From CAINEC01 sp046052065 (GTDB lineage: Bacteria > Bacteroidota > Bacteroidia > AKYH767-A > OLB10), in assembly GCA_046052065.1 (NCBI GenBank), contig JBJOND010000003.1, forward strand, positions 1-64,000: a DNA stretch of 64,000 nucleotides. Reading direction: 5' to 3'. Shown here one piece after another: positions 33,965-42,811 of this stretch (positions are counted from its first letter, which is position 1; every line of letters starts with the position of its first letter). A program made the position numbers and the translations under genes. The notes beneath the pieces are model-generated. The model did not search any database. It was not told the origin of the DNA and saw only the letters and a program-made list of their open reading frames with translations.

Positions 33965-35068
33965 TTAATCGTTGTTCCAATGAATGATATTAAACAAACG
34001 GTTCCATCTGATTTTCTTAAACAGATTGGTAGCGCTGCCATCAATACTCATCCAGATAAATACTGCTTTACCTACTATATGATCTTCCGGAACAAATCCC
34101 CAAAAACGTGAATCAGCTGAGTTATGGCGATTATCACCCATCATAAAATAATAATTCATTTTAAAAGTATAGGAAGTAGCGACTTTGCCATTGATGTAAA
34201 TTTTACCATCTTTTTCTTCAACCGTATTATGCTCATATGCAAAAATTACTCGCTGATAGATGGAAATATTGTTAGTGTCTAATTGAATGGTAGCTCCTGC
34301 TTTAGGAATGTAAATAGGTCCATAGTTATCAGTGTTCCAAGGGTAAAAGGGATTAAAAGGATAAATATGTCCTTCGAAAAATCCTTTCGGTTGAATAATA
34401 GGTTGAACAGCACTGACAGCTGATATTTTCTTTAATTCTTTTACTGCTTCATCTGATAAGATTGCCTGATACTCCCCATTTCCAATTGGTTGGTATTCGC
34501 TAATCTCTAATTTCTTCCAGGTATCTTCAACTAATCCATAGCCAGTTGTTTTAATCAGGTAGGTATGCTGACTTCCCTTTGGAACCAAGTTTTTTTGACT
34601 ATTCAAATAAACAATACGATCAATTACTTGAAGGGTATCGCCTGGCAATCCAACACAACGTTTAATATAATGCGTTTGCTTATCTATTGGCCGTTCATCT
34701 TCCATTGGATAATTAAATACAACAATGTCGTTATGCTTTACTTCCGAAAACCCTGGTAATCGGTGATAACCCCATTTAATTGCTTCCGAATAAGATTTAC
34801 CTCCAATTACTGGCAGTTCCTGGTGCACGAAAGGAAAGGAAATAGGAGTCATTGGTGTACGGGCACCATAATGCATTTTACTTACAAATAAGAAATCACC
34901 TACCATTAATGTGCGTTCCATCGATGGAGTAGGGATGGTAAAAGCTTCGAAGAAAAATGTTCTTATAATCGTAGCTGCTACAACCGCAAAAACGATGGCA
35001 TCAACCCATTCTCTTGTTTTACTTTTTGGTCCGCTGGCTGTATCTTTTTTCCAAAATTTCCAATTCAT
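33965..35068 (-). CDS. lepB: Signal peptidase I
   Basis: 367 aa. One N-terminal TM helix (about 22-42) precedes the catalytic Ser49 in PTPSMERTL. Lys136 is in YIKRCVGLPGD (box D), and GDNRHNSADSRFWGFVP (box E) is near the C-terminus. The region between box D and E is larger than in classical LepB, as is usual in Bacteroidota. It removes signal peptides from Sec-exported proteins. Co-oriented with dapB upstream (32-nt gap) and the WbqC-like gene downstream. Confidence 0.95.
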   Translation of the reverse strand: MNWKFWKKDTASGPKSKTREWVDAIVFAVVAATIIRTFFFEAFTIPTPSMERTLMVGDFLFVSKMHYGARTPMTPISFPFVHQELPVIGGKSYSEAIKWGYHRLPGFSEVKHNDIVVFNYPMEDERPIDKQTHYIKRCVGLPGDTLQVIDRIVYLNSQKNLVPKGSQHTYLIKTTGYGLVEDTWKKLEISEYQPIGNGEYQAILSDEAVKELKKISAVSAVQPIIQPKGFFEGHIYPFNPFYPWNTDNYGPIYIPKAGATIQLDTNNISIYQRVIFAYEHNTVEEKDGKIYINGKVATSYTFKMNYYFMMGDNRHNSADSRFWGFVPEDHIVGKAVFIWMSIDGSATNLFKKIRWNRLFNIIHWNND

Positions 35069-35100
35069 AATATGTGTTATTTCGCTTCTAAATTAATTAT

Positions 35101-35823
35101 TTAATTATTATTTCCGAAAAGAATATCCTTCATTGTAAACACTCCTTTCTTTCCGATTATCCACTCTGCAGCATGTATCGCTCCTAGTGCAAATCCATCT
35201 CTTGATTTAGCGTGATGGTGTAATTGAATGATGTCAATTTCAGATTCCCATTTTACATCATGCGTTCCAACCACATCCGGCTCTCGCTGCGCATCAATAT
35301 GTATGGCATTATTCTGATTTTCTTCTAGCGTCCATTTGCTATAAGCCTCATTATTTTCGATTATTCCATTAGCTAACGTTACCGCTGTACCGCTTGGCTT
35401 ATCCAATTTATGTGTGTGATGAATTTCAGATAGCGAAACGTGATATTCATTATGAGATTGCATCCACTTTGCTAAAATTCTGTTAAGTTCAAACATCATG
35501 TTAACACCCACGCTGAAATTACTAGCATAAACAAATGCCCCATTGTTGCTTGTAAACAAATCTGTGATTTGATTTAATTCATCGTACCATCCTGTTGTAC
35601 CACAGACTACAGGAATATTAGCCGCTAAGCATCGTTTCAAATTACCAGTTGCTGCATCAGGTCTTGTAAATTCGATTGCAACATCGGCCACCTTTAAATC
35701 TTCGTTTGTGAATGAATCAATATTTTCATGATTTAGTTTTAATACGATTTCATGTCCGCGACTTACAGCAAGCATCTCAATTGCTTGTCCCATTTTACCT
35801 GTTCCGATTAAAGCAATTTTCAT
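35101..35823 (-). CDS. dapB: 4-hydroxy-tetrahydrodipicolinate reductase
   Basis: 240 aa. An N-terminal NAD(P) motif (IALIGTGKMGQAIE), VAIEFTRPDAA, and VVCGTTGWY are followed by the active site EIHHTHKLDKPSGTA with the catalytic His-His and Lys. Second-to-last reductive step from aspartate to diaminopimelate; the pathway continues with dapF at 20106. 2 nt separate it from the DUF5683 gene upstream. Confidence 0.96.
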   Translation of the reverse strand: MKIALIGTGKMGQAIEMLAVSRGHEIVLKLNHENIDSFTNEDLKVADVAIEFTRPDAATGNLKRCLAANIPVVCGTTGWYDELNQITDLFTSNNGAFVYASNFSVGVNMMFELNRILAKWMQSHNEYHVSLSEIHHTHKLDKPSGTAVTLANGIIENNEAYSKWTLEENQNNAIHIDAQREPDVVGTHDVKWESEIDIIQLHHHAKSRDGFALGAIHAAEWIIGKKGVFTMKDILFGNNN

Positions 35824-35825
35824 CT

Positions 35826-36359
35826 TTAAAATTTTATCGTGAGTTTTAATTCAGAGTGTGGAGGACGATTAGCAAATGAAGGAACAAAAACTGGTTCAAC
35901 TTTTAGTGATAAGTCATCACTCACATTAAAGGTATATAAATGTGCATCCACATGCGCATCAATAATATTCAAAACATAAACTATTGTAGCTGCAGCAAAC
36001 GATAAATCGCGGTTTCGGCGAAATCCATCACTTAATATTCGCAAGTTATCAGTACTAATTTCTGTTAAAAGGTCATTGGTACTGTTACTATCATACCTTC
36101 TGATAAGTGCATCGTTGAACTGCTTATAATTTTTGTTGTTGTAATTGATATAATAAGCGGTAGCTCCAAGTGCAGCATATACCAATGGTACTTTCCAATA
36201 TTTTCTATTATAAACTTGTCCTGCACCTGGTAATATGGTGGATAAAATAGTTGCTTTTCTAACTGAGTGCACACGTGCAGTAGTGTCAACAGGTGACTGT
36301 GCACTGCATGTAAAACAACACCAGTAAAAAATCGAAAAAAGAAAAACTCTTTTAACCAT
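35826..36359 (-). CDS. DUF5683 domain protein
   Basis: 177 aa. Signal peptide (VFLFSIFYWCCFTCSAQ). The segment KATILSTILPGAGQVYNRKYWKVPLVYAALG contains the PGxGQxYNxxxWK motif typical of DUF5683, followed by another hydrophobic helix and DAHVDAHLYTFNVSDDLSLKV. Probably an outer-membrane or envelope-associated protein of unknown role. In many relatives this gene lies between parB and dapB; parA/parB are not next to it here, and trxB takes that place. Confidence 0.88.
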   Translation of the reverse strand: MVKRVFLFSIFYWCCFTCSAQSPVDTTARVHSVRKATILSTILPGAGQVYNRKYWKVPLVYAALGATAYYINYNNKNYKQFNDALIRRYDSNSTNDLLTEISTDNLRILSDGFRRNRDLSFAAATIVYVLNIIDAHVDAHLYTFNVSDDLSLKVEPVFVPSFANRPPHSELKLTIKF

Positions 36360-36367
36360 TATCGATA

Positions 36368-37312
36368 TTAATGAATTCCTTTAGCTGCAAGCCATCTTTC
36401 AGCATCAAGCGCTGCCATGCAACCACTTCCTGCAGCTGTTACAGCCTGACGATAAATATGATCTTGCACATCACCAGCAGCAAATACTCCTTCTGCAGTT
36501 GTATAGGTACTTCCTGGTTTCGTTACGATGTAACCGTTAGTATCTAAGTCTAACGCACCTTTGAATATTTGTGTGTTAGGTTCGTGTCCAATAGCAACAA
36601 AAAATCCTGTTACAGCAATTTCTTTTTCTTCACCAGTCTGATTGTTTTTTACTCGAACACCTGATACAGATTGTTCTCCCAATATTTCAACTGTTTCGTG
36701 ATGATATAGTATTTCGATATTTGGAGTACTCTCTACACGGTGAATCATTGTTTTGCTTGCTCTCATTTCTCCTTTACGAACCAACATGGTTACCTTGCTA
36801 CATAATTTAGCTAGGTATGATGCTTCCTCTGCAGCAGTATCTCCAGCACCAACAATTGCGACTTCTTGTCCTCTGAAAAAGAATCCATCACAAACAGCAC
36901 AGGCACTAACACCAAAGCCGTTTAATCTTTTTTCTGAATCAAGTCCTAACCATTTTGCACTCGCACCCGTTGCAATAATTACTGCATCCGCTTCAATCGT
37001 ATGTTTTTCGTCAACAATAACTTTTTTCGGGTGTCCGCTAAAGTCAACTGATGTTGCATATCCAAAACGAATGTCGGCACCAAAACGCTTTGCTTGCTTT
37101 TCAAAATCGATCATCATTTCCGGACCTTGAACTCCTTCTGGATAGCCTGGATAGTTTTCTACTTCAGTTGTAATTGTTAATTGTCCTCCTGGTTGTAAGC
37201 CTTGATATAAAACTGGTTTTAGATCAGCACGAGCAGCATAAATTGCAGCTGTATATCCAGCAGGACCAGATCCTATAATTAATAATTTTACTTTTTCAGT
37301 TGTGTTTGACAT
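36368..37312 (-). CDS. trxB: Thioredoxin-disulfide reductase
   Basis: 314 aa flavoprotein. The FAD motif is LLIIGSGPAGYTAAIYAAR (about 10-28) with GLQPGGQLTITTEVENYPG, the redox-active CAVC is at 138-141, the NADPH motif VAIVGAGDTAAEEA follows, and the C-terminal FAD segment GVFAAGDVQD closes the fold. It transfers electrons from NADPH to thioredoxin. Upstream of the DUF5683 gene by 8 nt, so likely in one transcript with dapB and lepB. Confidence 0.96.
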   Translation of the reverse strand: MSNTTEKVKLLIIGSGPAGYTAAIYAARADLKPVLYQGLQPGGQLTITTEVENYPGYPEGVQGPEMMIDFEKQAKRFGADIRFGYATSVDFSGHPKKVIVDEKHTIEADAVIIATGASAKWLGLDSEKRLNGFGVSACAVCDGFFFRGQEVAIVGAGDTAAEEASYLAKLCSKVTMLVRKGEMRASKTMIHRVESTPNIEILYHHETVEILGEQSVSGVRVKNNQTGEEKEIAVTGFFVAIGHEPNTQIFKGALDLDTNGYIVTKPGSTYTTAEGVFAAGDVQDHIYRQAVTAAGSGCMAALDAERWLAAKGIH

Positions 37313-37389
37313 ATGACTATAAACTAATTTTGAATAATAATTTTAAGTGTTGATTCCTTAAAATTGTTGATGCTATTGAATGTTTAATA

Positions 37390-38361
37390 TTAATCTTTAA
37401 GTAGATTTTCAATAATGTTCTCTACTGATACTCCTTCTGCTTCTGCTTTGAAATTTTTCACAATACGATGACGAAGAATAGCAGGAGCAATTGCTTTTAC
37501 ATCTTCAATATCCGGAGAGTATTTTCCATGTAATACAGCATGACATTTAGCTCCCACAACTAAAAACTGAGAAGCTCTTGGTCCGGCACCCCAACTTAAA
37601 TATTCGTTGGTAATGCTTGCAGCCATCTCGGTATTTGGACGAGTTTTAGCGGTTAATTTAACTGCAAATTCTAAAACATTGTCAGGAACAGGAATTCTTC
37701 TGATTAATTGCTGATAATACAAAATTTCTTCAGCACTTATAATGTTTTTTAGCTCAGGATTATAATTACCCGTTGTGTTTTTTACAACCATAATTTCTTC
37801 TTGAAGAGTAGGGTAGTCTAACGTTACATTAAACATGAAACGGTCTAACTGTGCTTCTGGAAGAGGATAGGTTCCTTCTTGCTCAATTGGATTTTGCGTA
37901 GCCAATACGAAAAAGGGAGACGGTAATTCATAACGTTTACCCGCAGCCGTTACTGCTCTTTCTTGCATTGCTTCAAGTAAAGCAGATTGTGTTTTAGGTG
38001 GGGTACGGTTAATCTCGTCAGCAAGAATAATATTAGAAAACAACGGACCCTTTACAAATTTGAATTGTCTGTGTTCATCTAAAATTTCTGTTCCAATTAT
38101 ATCACTTGGCATTAAGTCGGGAGTAAACTGAATTCTGTTATAGCTTAAACCTAATACTCTTGCAATTGTATTTACTAATAAAGTTTTTGCTAATCCTGGT
38201 ACACCTACTAATAAACAGTGACCATTACAAAAAATAGAGATTAATGAATCCTGAACAACTTGGTCTTGTCCAACAATAACCTTCCCGATTTCAGCTCTTA
38301 ATTCTGCGTAGGACTGACGTAATGCGTCTACCGCTTCAACATCCGAAGAAAATGATTTCAT
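37390..38361 (-). CDS. MoxR family AAA+ ATPase
   Basis: 323 aa. The Walker A variant GVPGLAKT (about 53-60), Walker B region ILADEINRTPPKTQSALLEAMQE, sensor 1 FVLATQNPIEQEGTYPLPEAQLDRF and the C-terminal lid (SWGAGPRASQFLV) identify the MoxR family, which works as a chaperone, often with VWA-domain proteins (BatA type). No VWA gene is next to it in the window. Downstream of the SurA-like genes by 10 nt, so likely part of that operon. Confidence 0.93.
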   Translation of the reverse strand: MKSFSSDVEAVDALRQSYAELRAEIGKVIVGQDQVVQDSLISIFCNGHCLLVGVPGLAKTLLVNTIARVLGLSYNRIQFTPDLMPSDIIGTEILDEHRQFKFVKGPLFSNIILADEINRTPPKTQSALLEAMQERAVTAAGKRYELPSPFFVLATQNPIEQEGTYPLPEAQLDRFMFNVTLDYPTLQEEIMVVKNTTGNYNPELKNIISAEEILYYQQLIRRIPVPDNVLEFAVKLTAKTRPNTEMAASITNEYLSWGAGPRASQFLVVGAKCHAVLHGKYSPDIEDVKAIAPAILRHRIVKNFKAEAEGVSVENIIENLLKD

Positions 38362-38371
38362 ATTTAATTTA

Positions 38372-39745
38372 TTATTTAGCTGTAGTTATAATCCAATCTT
38401 TTAAAGGTTCACAGGCCTGATATTCTTCTGTAATACGAACATAGGTTGAAGCTACTTTTTTATTTTTCCAGGTTTGCAAGGCTGTGTTTTGCTTTTCGCT
38501 TAACGTAAGCTCTTGCAATTTAGGATAGTCATCAGTCAGATTCATTTGATGAGGTTCTGATCTGCTCATTAACTTTAATATTCGATATGCTTGCTTACCA
38601 TCTCGAGTAGTAATTAACGTTGCAGATGATACTTCTCCAACAGCCATTTTATCAATAGCGAAAAGTACATTTGGGTCAACCTGGTCTGATTCAAATTTGG
38701 TTGCACCAGTGGTAGGGTTAATCACATTTCCACCACTCATTTTAGTTTCTGTATCATCAGAAAACTTTTCCGCTGCTTCGTTAAACGAAAATTTATTTAC
38801 ACGAATTAAATTAGCAATGCTATCTGAAAACAATTGAGCACTTACCAGATCTTCTGCTTGAGTTACTGCTCGCAAAAGAATATGACGAACATTAATCTTT
38901 TCACCTCTGCGTTCTATCAATTGAATGATGTGATAGCCAAACGGTGATTCAATAATTTCAGAAATTTCAATATTGTTTTTTAATTTAAAAGCCGCTGCAC
39001 TGAATTCAGGCACAAGGTCGCCCCTGTTAACAAAGCCTAATTCGCCTCCTTGCTTCGCACTTTCAATATCTTGAGAGTAAAGAACCGCAAGCGTTGAAAA
39101 ATCTTCTCCGTTTATAATACGATCACGAATGGACCTTAATTTATCCTTTGCCTCTTTTTTTTGCGCTTCACTTACTGGAACATAATGAATAATTTGAGCA
39201 TATTCCATTTCAGCATTTACATACGGTAAACTGTCCTTCGGTATTTTATTAAAGAAGGTTTTGACATCAGAAGGCGATGAACTAATACCCTTGGTAACTT
39301 TACTTTGCATTTGCTGTGCAAGTAACTGCTCTCTGATTAATGGCTTAAATTCTTCTTTCAATTCAGCCACTGATTTACCATAGTATTGTTCTAATTTTTC
39401 TACAGAGCCAATTTGCTGGATGAAGTAGGAGAGGTTGCTTTCGATTTTTTGATTCACCTGCGAATCATCAACAGTTAAACTGTCAATATTTGCCTGATGT
39501 AATAATAGTTTATTCAACAAAAGCTGGTCTAGAATACGACATTTTAAATTGGCGTCATCAGGATTTCCTTGAGCAATCAACTGTGCATACTGTGATTCTA
39601 CTTCTGACTTCAATACGATATTGTTGCCAACTACCCCCACAATTTGATCAACGATATTTCCAGATGTCTGAGAAAAAGATTGATTTGAGAAAAGTATAAT
39701 TAGTAATAGGAATAATTTATTTTTTAGGTAATAAAATCTCGACAT
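38372..39745 (-). CDS. SurA-like peptidylprolyl isomerase
   Basis: 457 aa. Signal peptide (KLFLLLIILFSNQSFSQ). A SurA-N chaperone domain (IVDQIVGVVGNNIVLKSEVESQY) is followed by two parvulin domains (about 178-280, EYAQIIHYVPVSEAQ; and about 285-390, INVRHILLRAVTQAED). It helps outer-membrane proteins through the periplasm. Its start overlaps the end of the neighbouring gene by 29 nt, and it is the third of three consecutive SurA/PpiD-type genes. Confidence 0.92.
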   Translation of the reverse strand: MSRFYYLKNKLFLLLIILFSNQSFSQTSGNIVDQIVGVVGNNIVLKSEVESQYAQLIAQGNPDDANLKCRILDQLLLNKLLLHQANIDSLTVDDSQVNQKIESNLSYFIQQIGSVEKLEQYYGKSVAELKEEFKPLIREQLLAQQMQSKVTKGISSSPSDVKTFFNKIPKDSLPYVNAEMEYAQIIHYVPVSEAQKKEAKDKLRSIRDRIINGEDFSTLAVLYSQDIESAKQGGELGFVNRGDLVPEFSAAAFKLKNNIEISEIIESPFGYHIIQLIERRGEKINVRHILLRAVTQAEDLVSAQLFSDSIANLIRVNKFSFNEAAEKFSDDTETKMSGGNVINPTTGATKFESDQVDPNVLFAIDKMAVGEVSSATLITTRDGKQAYRILKLMSRSEPHQMNLTDDYPKLQELTLSEKQNTALQTWKNKKVASTYVRITEEYQACEPLKDWIITTAK

Positions 39746-40616
39746 CTTTTTCTTTTATTGCAGTGTTGTAAGCGTCTTTTTCCATTTTAGCAATAAGGTC
39801 TAGTTTACGCTTGTTGATAATCAAATTTCGTATGTTGTCAGTTTCAAAATTCAATGGTGATAAACTCTCTTTAATTTTGAATCCCTTAATATTAATGAAA
39901 TAAATTGAAGTAGAATCGGTCACTTCAATAAATCGGTTGTTTTTTAAATATTGCTCCTTATCATAGGCGCTAATAGGGGCCTTCTTTAGTAAGTCATCAA
40001 ATAGCAACCATTCGTTTTCATTGAAATAATAATCGGTTGCATATTGATAACAGTAATCTTGTAATAGTTGCTTTTCTTTTTCTTTTTCTGATTTATACAA
40101 CACACGTAAGCGATCAATCTTTGGAGCATTTTGAGGCACTCTTACGAAAATACACTTTACGATATTGTCTCTTAATTGAAAGTTTTCTGGATGTTCGCTG
40201 TAGTATTTTTCAATTTCTTCTGATGAAATAGTTGTATCAAGTTTTTCTCTAATGTATTCTCGCTCGTAAGCATAGGCCATAAGTGAATTACGGTATTCTT
40301 CTAGTTGTTCATCTACATTTTTTAATTCTTCATCCAGATTATCTTCAGCGAGTTTTAAGATTACTTGTTTTTGAAGCCAGTTTTGAATGTAGCTTTGAAG
40401 AATTGTAATACTATCTTTTTTTGATGTGCCTGCAGGAATACTTTTCTTAACATCTTCCAGATAAAGCTCCTTATCGTAAGCCTTTGCAATGATAGTTTTA
40501 TCTGATGTTGCCTTTTTATCTTTGTTACATGCAACTGAAAAAAACAAACCGATCACTCCGCAAACAACAACAAGGTTATTCAGAAAGCGATCGGTATATT
40601 TTATTTTAAATGTCAT
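39717..40616 (-). CDS. SurA-N/PpiD-like lipoprotein without clear PPIase domain
   Basis: 299 aa. Hydrophobic segment then lipobox-like FFSVACN (Cys at about 30), giving a probable lipoprotein. The body (YIQNWLQKQVILKLAEDNL, ISSEEIEKYYSEHPENFQLR) has the helical SurA/PpiD N-terminal pattern and a degenerate parvulin-like region (IVKCIFVRVPQNAPK) lacking the usual conserved core. It lies between two full parvulins in one operon, so a co-chaperone role in outer-membrane biogenesis is a fair inference. Its stop lies inside the start of the following gene. Confidence 0.78.
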   Translation of the reverse strand: MTFKIKYTDRFLNNLVVVCGVIGLFFSVACNKDKKATSDKTIIAKAYDKELYLEDVKKSIPAGTSKKDSITILQSYIQNWLQKQVILKLAEDNLDEELKNVDEQLEEYRNSLMAYAYEREYIREKLDTTISSEEIEKYYSEHPENFQLRDNIVKCIFVRVPQNAPKIDRLRVLYKSEKEKEKQLLQDYCYQYATDYYFNENEWLLFDDLLKKAPISAYDKEQYLKNNRFIEVTDSTSIYFINIKGFKIKESLSPLNFETDNIRNLIINKRKLDLIAKMEKDAYNTAIKEKDVEILLPKK

Positions 40617-42679
40617 TATTTAGTCCAGATCGTTTGAAGGATTTCCTGGTTGATTTTTACAGGATATTTCGTTTTTAATTCATCTACCCATTCTTTTTCA
40701 AGTGAAGTCTGATAATCCGAAGTCACTAATCCTTTTGCTTCGTTCAACGATTTTGGCATTGGAGGTAAAACTTTTAAATCAACCACATACCAATTGTTAG
40801 AAATAGTTATCGGGTTACTAATTCCTTGAACCCAATTTGTTTTTTCAATTAAATCACTTTCGTTGTGTGAGTATTTTGCTTCTTTCTTAGTGATTGCATT
40901 TGGAGTCTTTTTGTTGATGGCTGCCATAATATCATCCATCGACTTTTTACCTTTTACTAATTGCTTTCTGAAATCAGCAGCGGTTGTTTCGTTGTTACAT
41001 TGGAAAATAGTTGCATTGCAACGCTCTCCCCACATATAATTATTTTGTGTAGATTCATGAAACTCCTGTAATCCGATAGTGTCTTTTACAGCTTTCGTCC
41101 AAACCATTTTGTCTGTTAAATCAAACAATAAGATACCATCTCTGTATTCTTTCATTAGGTTTTTAAAGTCAACATATTTGTTATCTAAACGTGCCTCTTC
41201 AAATGCTAATACTTCTTCTTGCAACCATTGGTCGTACATGCTATATCCTATAGACTGTGGATTGCTACTAGCTCGTTTTGTTTGATGCGTAGAAATATAT
41301 TTAGCAAAATCTTGAACCGAATAATTTTTAACCGTACCTGTTGAGTCGCTTAGCGAGAACAAATTGCCATTAAAGTTATCTGCTTTTTTCAAATCCCATT
41401 CTCCGTTTGTTAATGAGGTGTCAAGTGTATTGATAAAAGCATCTTTCGATTTAGCTACTTCTTTAAAACGATATTCCATTTTAATTTTATTCACCATACT
41501 CATACGACTTGTTTCATTTCTACTGTCACGCATAATCATCTGACGTAGCTCTCCTTTTTTCTCATCAAAGCTTGGCATGCCTCGTTTTTCTAAACGCTTT
41601 ATGATATGCCATCCGTAAGTAGTCTTAACTATATTAGAAATCTCGCCATCCTTTTGCATTGCAAATGCCACCTTTTCAAATTCAGGAACCATTCTTCCTG
41701 TTCCAAACCAAGGTAACTCGCCTCCTTTCTTTGCAGAAGCTTTGTCTTCACTATATTTTGTTACAACTGAATCCCAAGGCATCCCAGTTTTTAACATAGA
41801 TTGTGCTTCTTTAATTTTTGATTCAGCTATTTTGATGATTGAATCATTCGCATCCTTAGGCATTCTCACCATTAAGTGCGCAACATGAATTTCTCCTTGA
41901 GCGGCGCGCATGTCCATTGTTTTAATGATGTGATAACCAAAACGGGTTCTTACTGGTAAAGTAACCTGGCCAATTTTGTTGTTGTATGCTGCAGTTTCAA
42001 ACGGATAAACCATTTGCATTCCTGTGAAATAGCCTAAGTCACCGCCGTTATCTTTTGCTGAGGGATCTTCGCTTGAGTCACGAGCAACTTTTGCAAAGTC
42101 AGCACCTTTTAAAATCATATCGCGAATTTTCATTGCACGATTATAGGCTAGAACTGTATCCTTTGGAAGTGCTTCATTGCCACACTTAATCAAAATATGA
42201 CTAGCACGTACATCATTTTTCAAACGGTTGTAAGCTTCCTGAATTAATTGCTCACTTACATTTTTATCTGTTAGATAAGGTTGTGCTAATTGTTTTCTGT
42301 AACCAGCTAATTCTGTTTTAAATGTTTCGCTAGTATCCATTTTTAAGGCTTCTGCTTCCTTAACTTTCAATTTATAATTGATATATAAATCTAAGTAATC
42401 ACGTACTGATTTTTCAGTAAATACTGTGTCTTTATTGTTCTTCTTGAAAACACGTTCAAATTCCGAACGAGGTACTTGTTCTTCGCCAACACTTAACAAA
42501 ATTGGGTCGATAACAGGTTTTGGAGCAACAACAGGTGCCGCCTGGTTTCCAGCCTTTGCTGCAGGCTTTGCTGATGGCGCAGATTTCAATCCTTTTGATT
42601 CAGAATTTACTTGAGCAAACGAGCAGGTACTTGCAAACAAAGAGATTAAAATTACTGGTAATACAAACGCTTTTTTCAT
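40616..42679 (-). CDS. Large periplasmic parvulin-type peptidylprolyl isomerase
   Basis: 687 aa. Signal peptide (KAFVLPVILISLFASTCSFAQ) and an Ala/Pro/Lys-rich linker lead to a SurA-N-like helical domain, then two parvulin domains (RASHILIKCG at about 155 and IHVAHLMVRMP at about 268), each with the GG-D/E-LG(Y/W) and FGYHII/YGWHII motifs (GGDLGYFTG, GGELPWFGT). The C-terminal 300 residues are a long accessory region. First gene of the operon with its own promoter. Likely a periplasmic chaperone for outer-membrane or T9SS components. Confidence 0.92.
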   Translation of the reverse strand: MKKAFVLPVILISLFASTCSFAQVNSESKGLKSAPSAKPAAKAGNQAAPVVAPKPVIDPILLSVGEEQVPRSEFERVFKKNNKDTVFTEKSVRDYLDLYINYKLKVKEAEALKMDTSETFKTELAGYRKQLAQPYLTDKNVSEQLIQEAYNRLKNDVRASHILIKCGNEALPKDTVLAYNRAMKIRDMILKGADFAKVARDSSEDPSAKDNGGDLGYFTGMQMVYPFETAAYNNKIGQVTLPVRTRFGYHIIKTMDMRAAQGEIHVAHLMVRMPKDANDSIIKIAESKIKEAQSMLKTGMPWDSVVTKYSEDKASAKKGGELPWFGTGRMVPEFEKVAFAMQKDGEISNIVKTTYGWHIIKRLEKRGMPSFDEKKGELRQMIMRDSRNETSRMSMVNKIKMEYRFKEVAKSKDAFINTLDTSLTNGEWDLKKADNFNGNLFSLSDSTGTVKNYSVQDFAKYISTHQTKRASSNPQSIGYSMYDQWLQEEVLAFEEARLDNKYVDFKNLMKEYRDGILLFDLTDKMVWTKAVKDTIGLQEFHESTQNNYMWGERCNATIFQCNNETTAADFRKQLVKGKKSMDDIMAAINKKTPNAITKKEAKYSHNESDLIEKTNWVQGISNPITISNNWYVVDLKVLPPMPKSLNEAKGLVTSDYQTSLEKEWVDELKTKYPVKINQEILQTIWTK

Positions 42680-42708
42680 TCTATTAAATTATTAATTTTA
42701 AGAGTGGA

Positions 42709-42716
42709 CAAATGTA
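42709..42716 (-). promoter_or_regulatory. -7 box of the SurA-like operon
   Basis: TACATTTG on the minus strand, about 30 nt before the ATG at 42679. CTTG lies too close to serve as the -33 element. Confidence 0.4.
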
Positions 42717-42811
42717 ATCAAGTATTGCCTTTAGCAGACATGATTAGCATTTTATTTTATGAAATTAGAGTGAAAAACAATCACTCCTGTTAATCAAATG
42801 TTAAACGGATT

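Noticed and set aside
33961..34044. Upstream ATG start for the WbqC-like protein
   Set aside because: Lies inside lepB, and the added residues do not fit the family; GTG at 33960 gives the expected N-terminus.
36753..37130. 125-aa plus-strand frame opposite trxB
   Set aside because: Covers the FAD/NADPH-binding regions of trxB on the other strand; no independent support.
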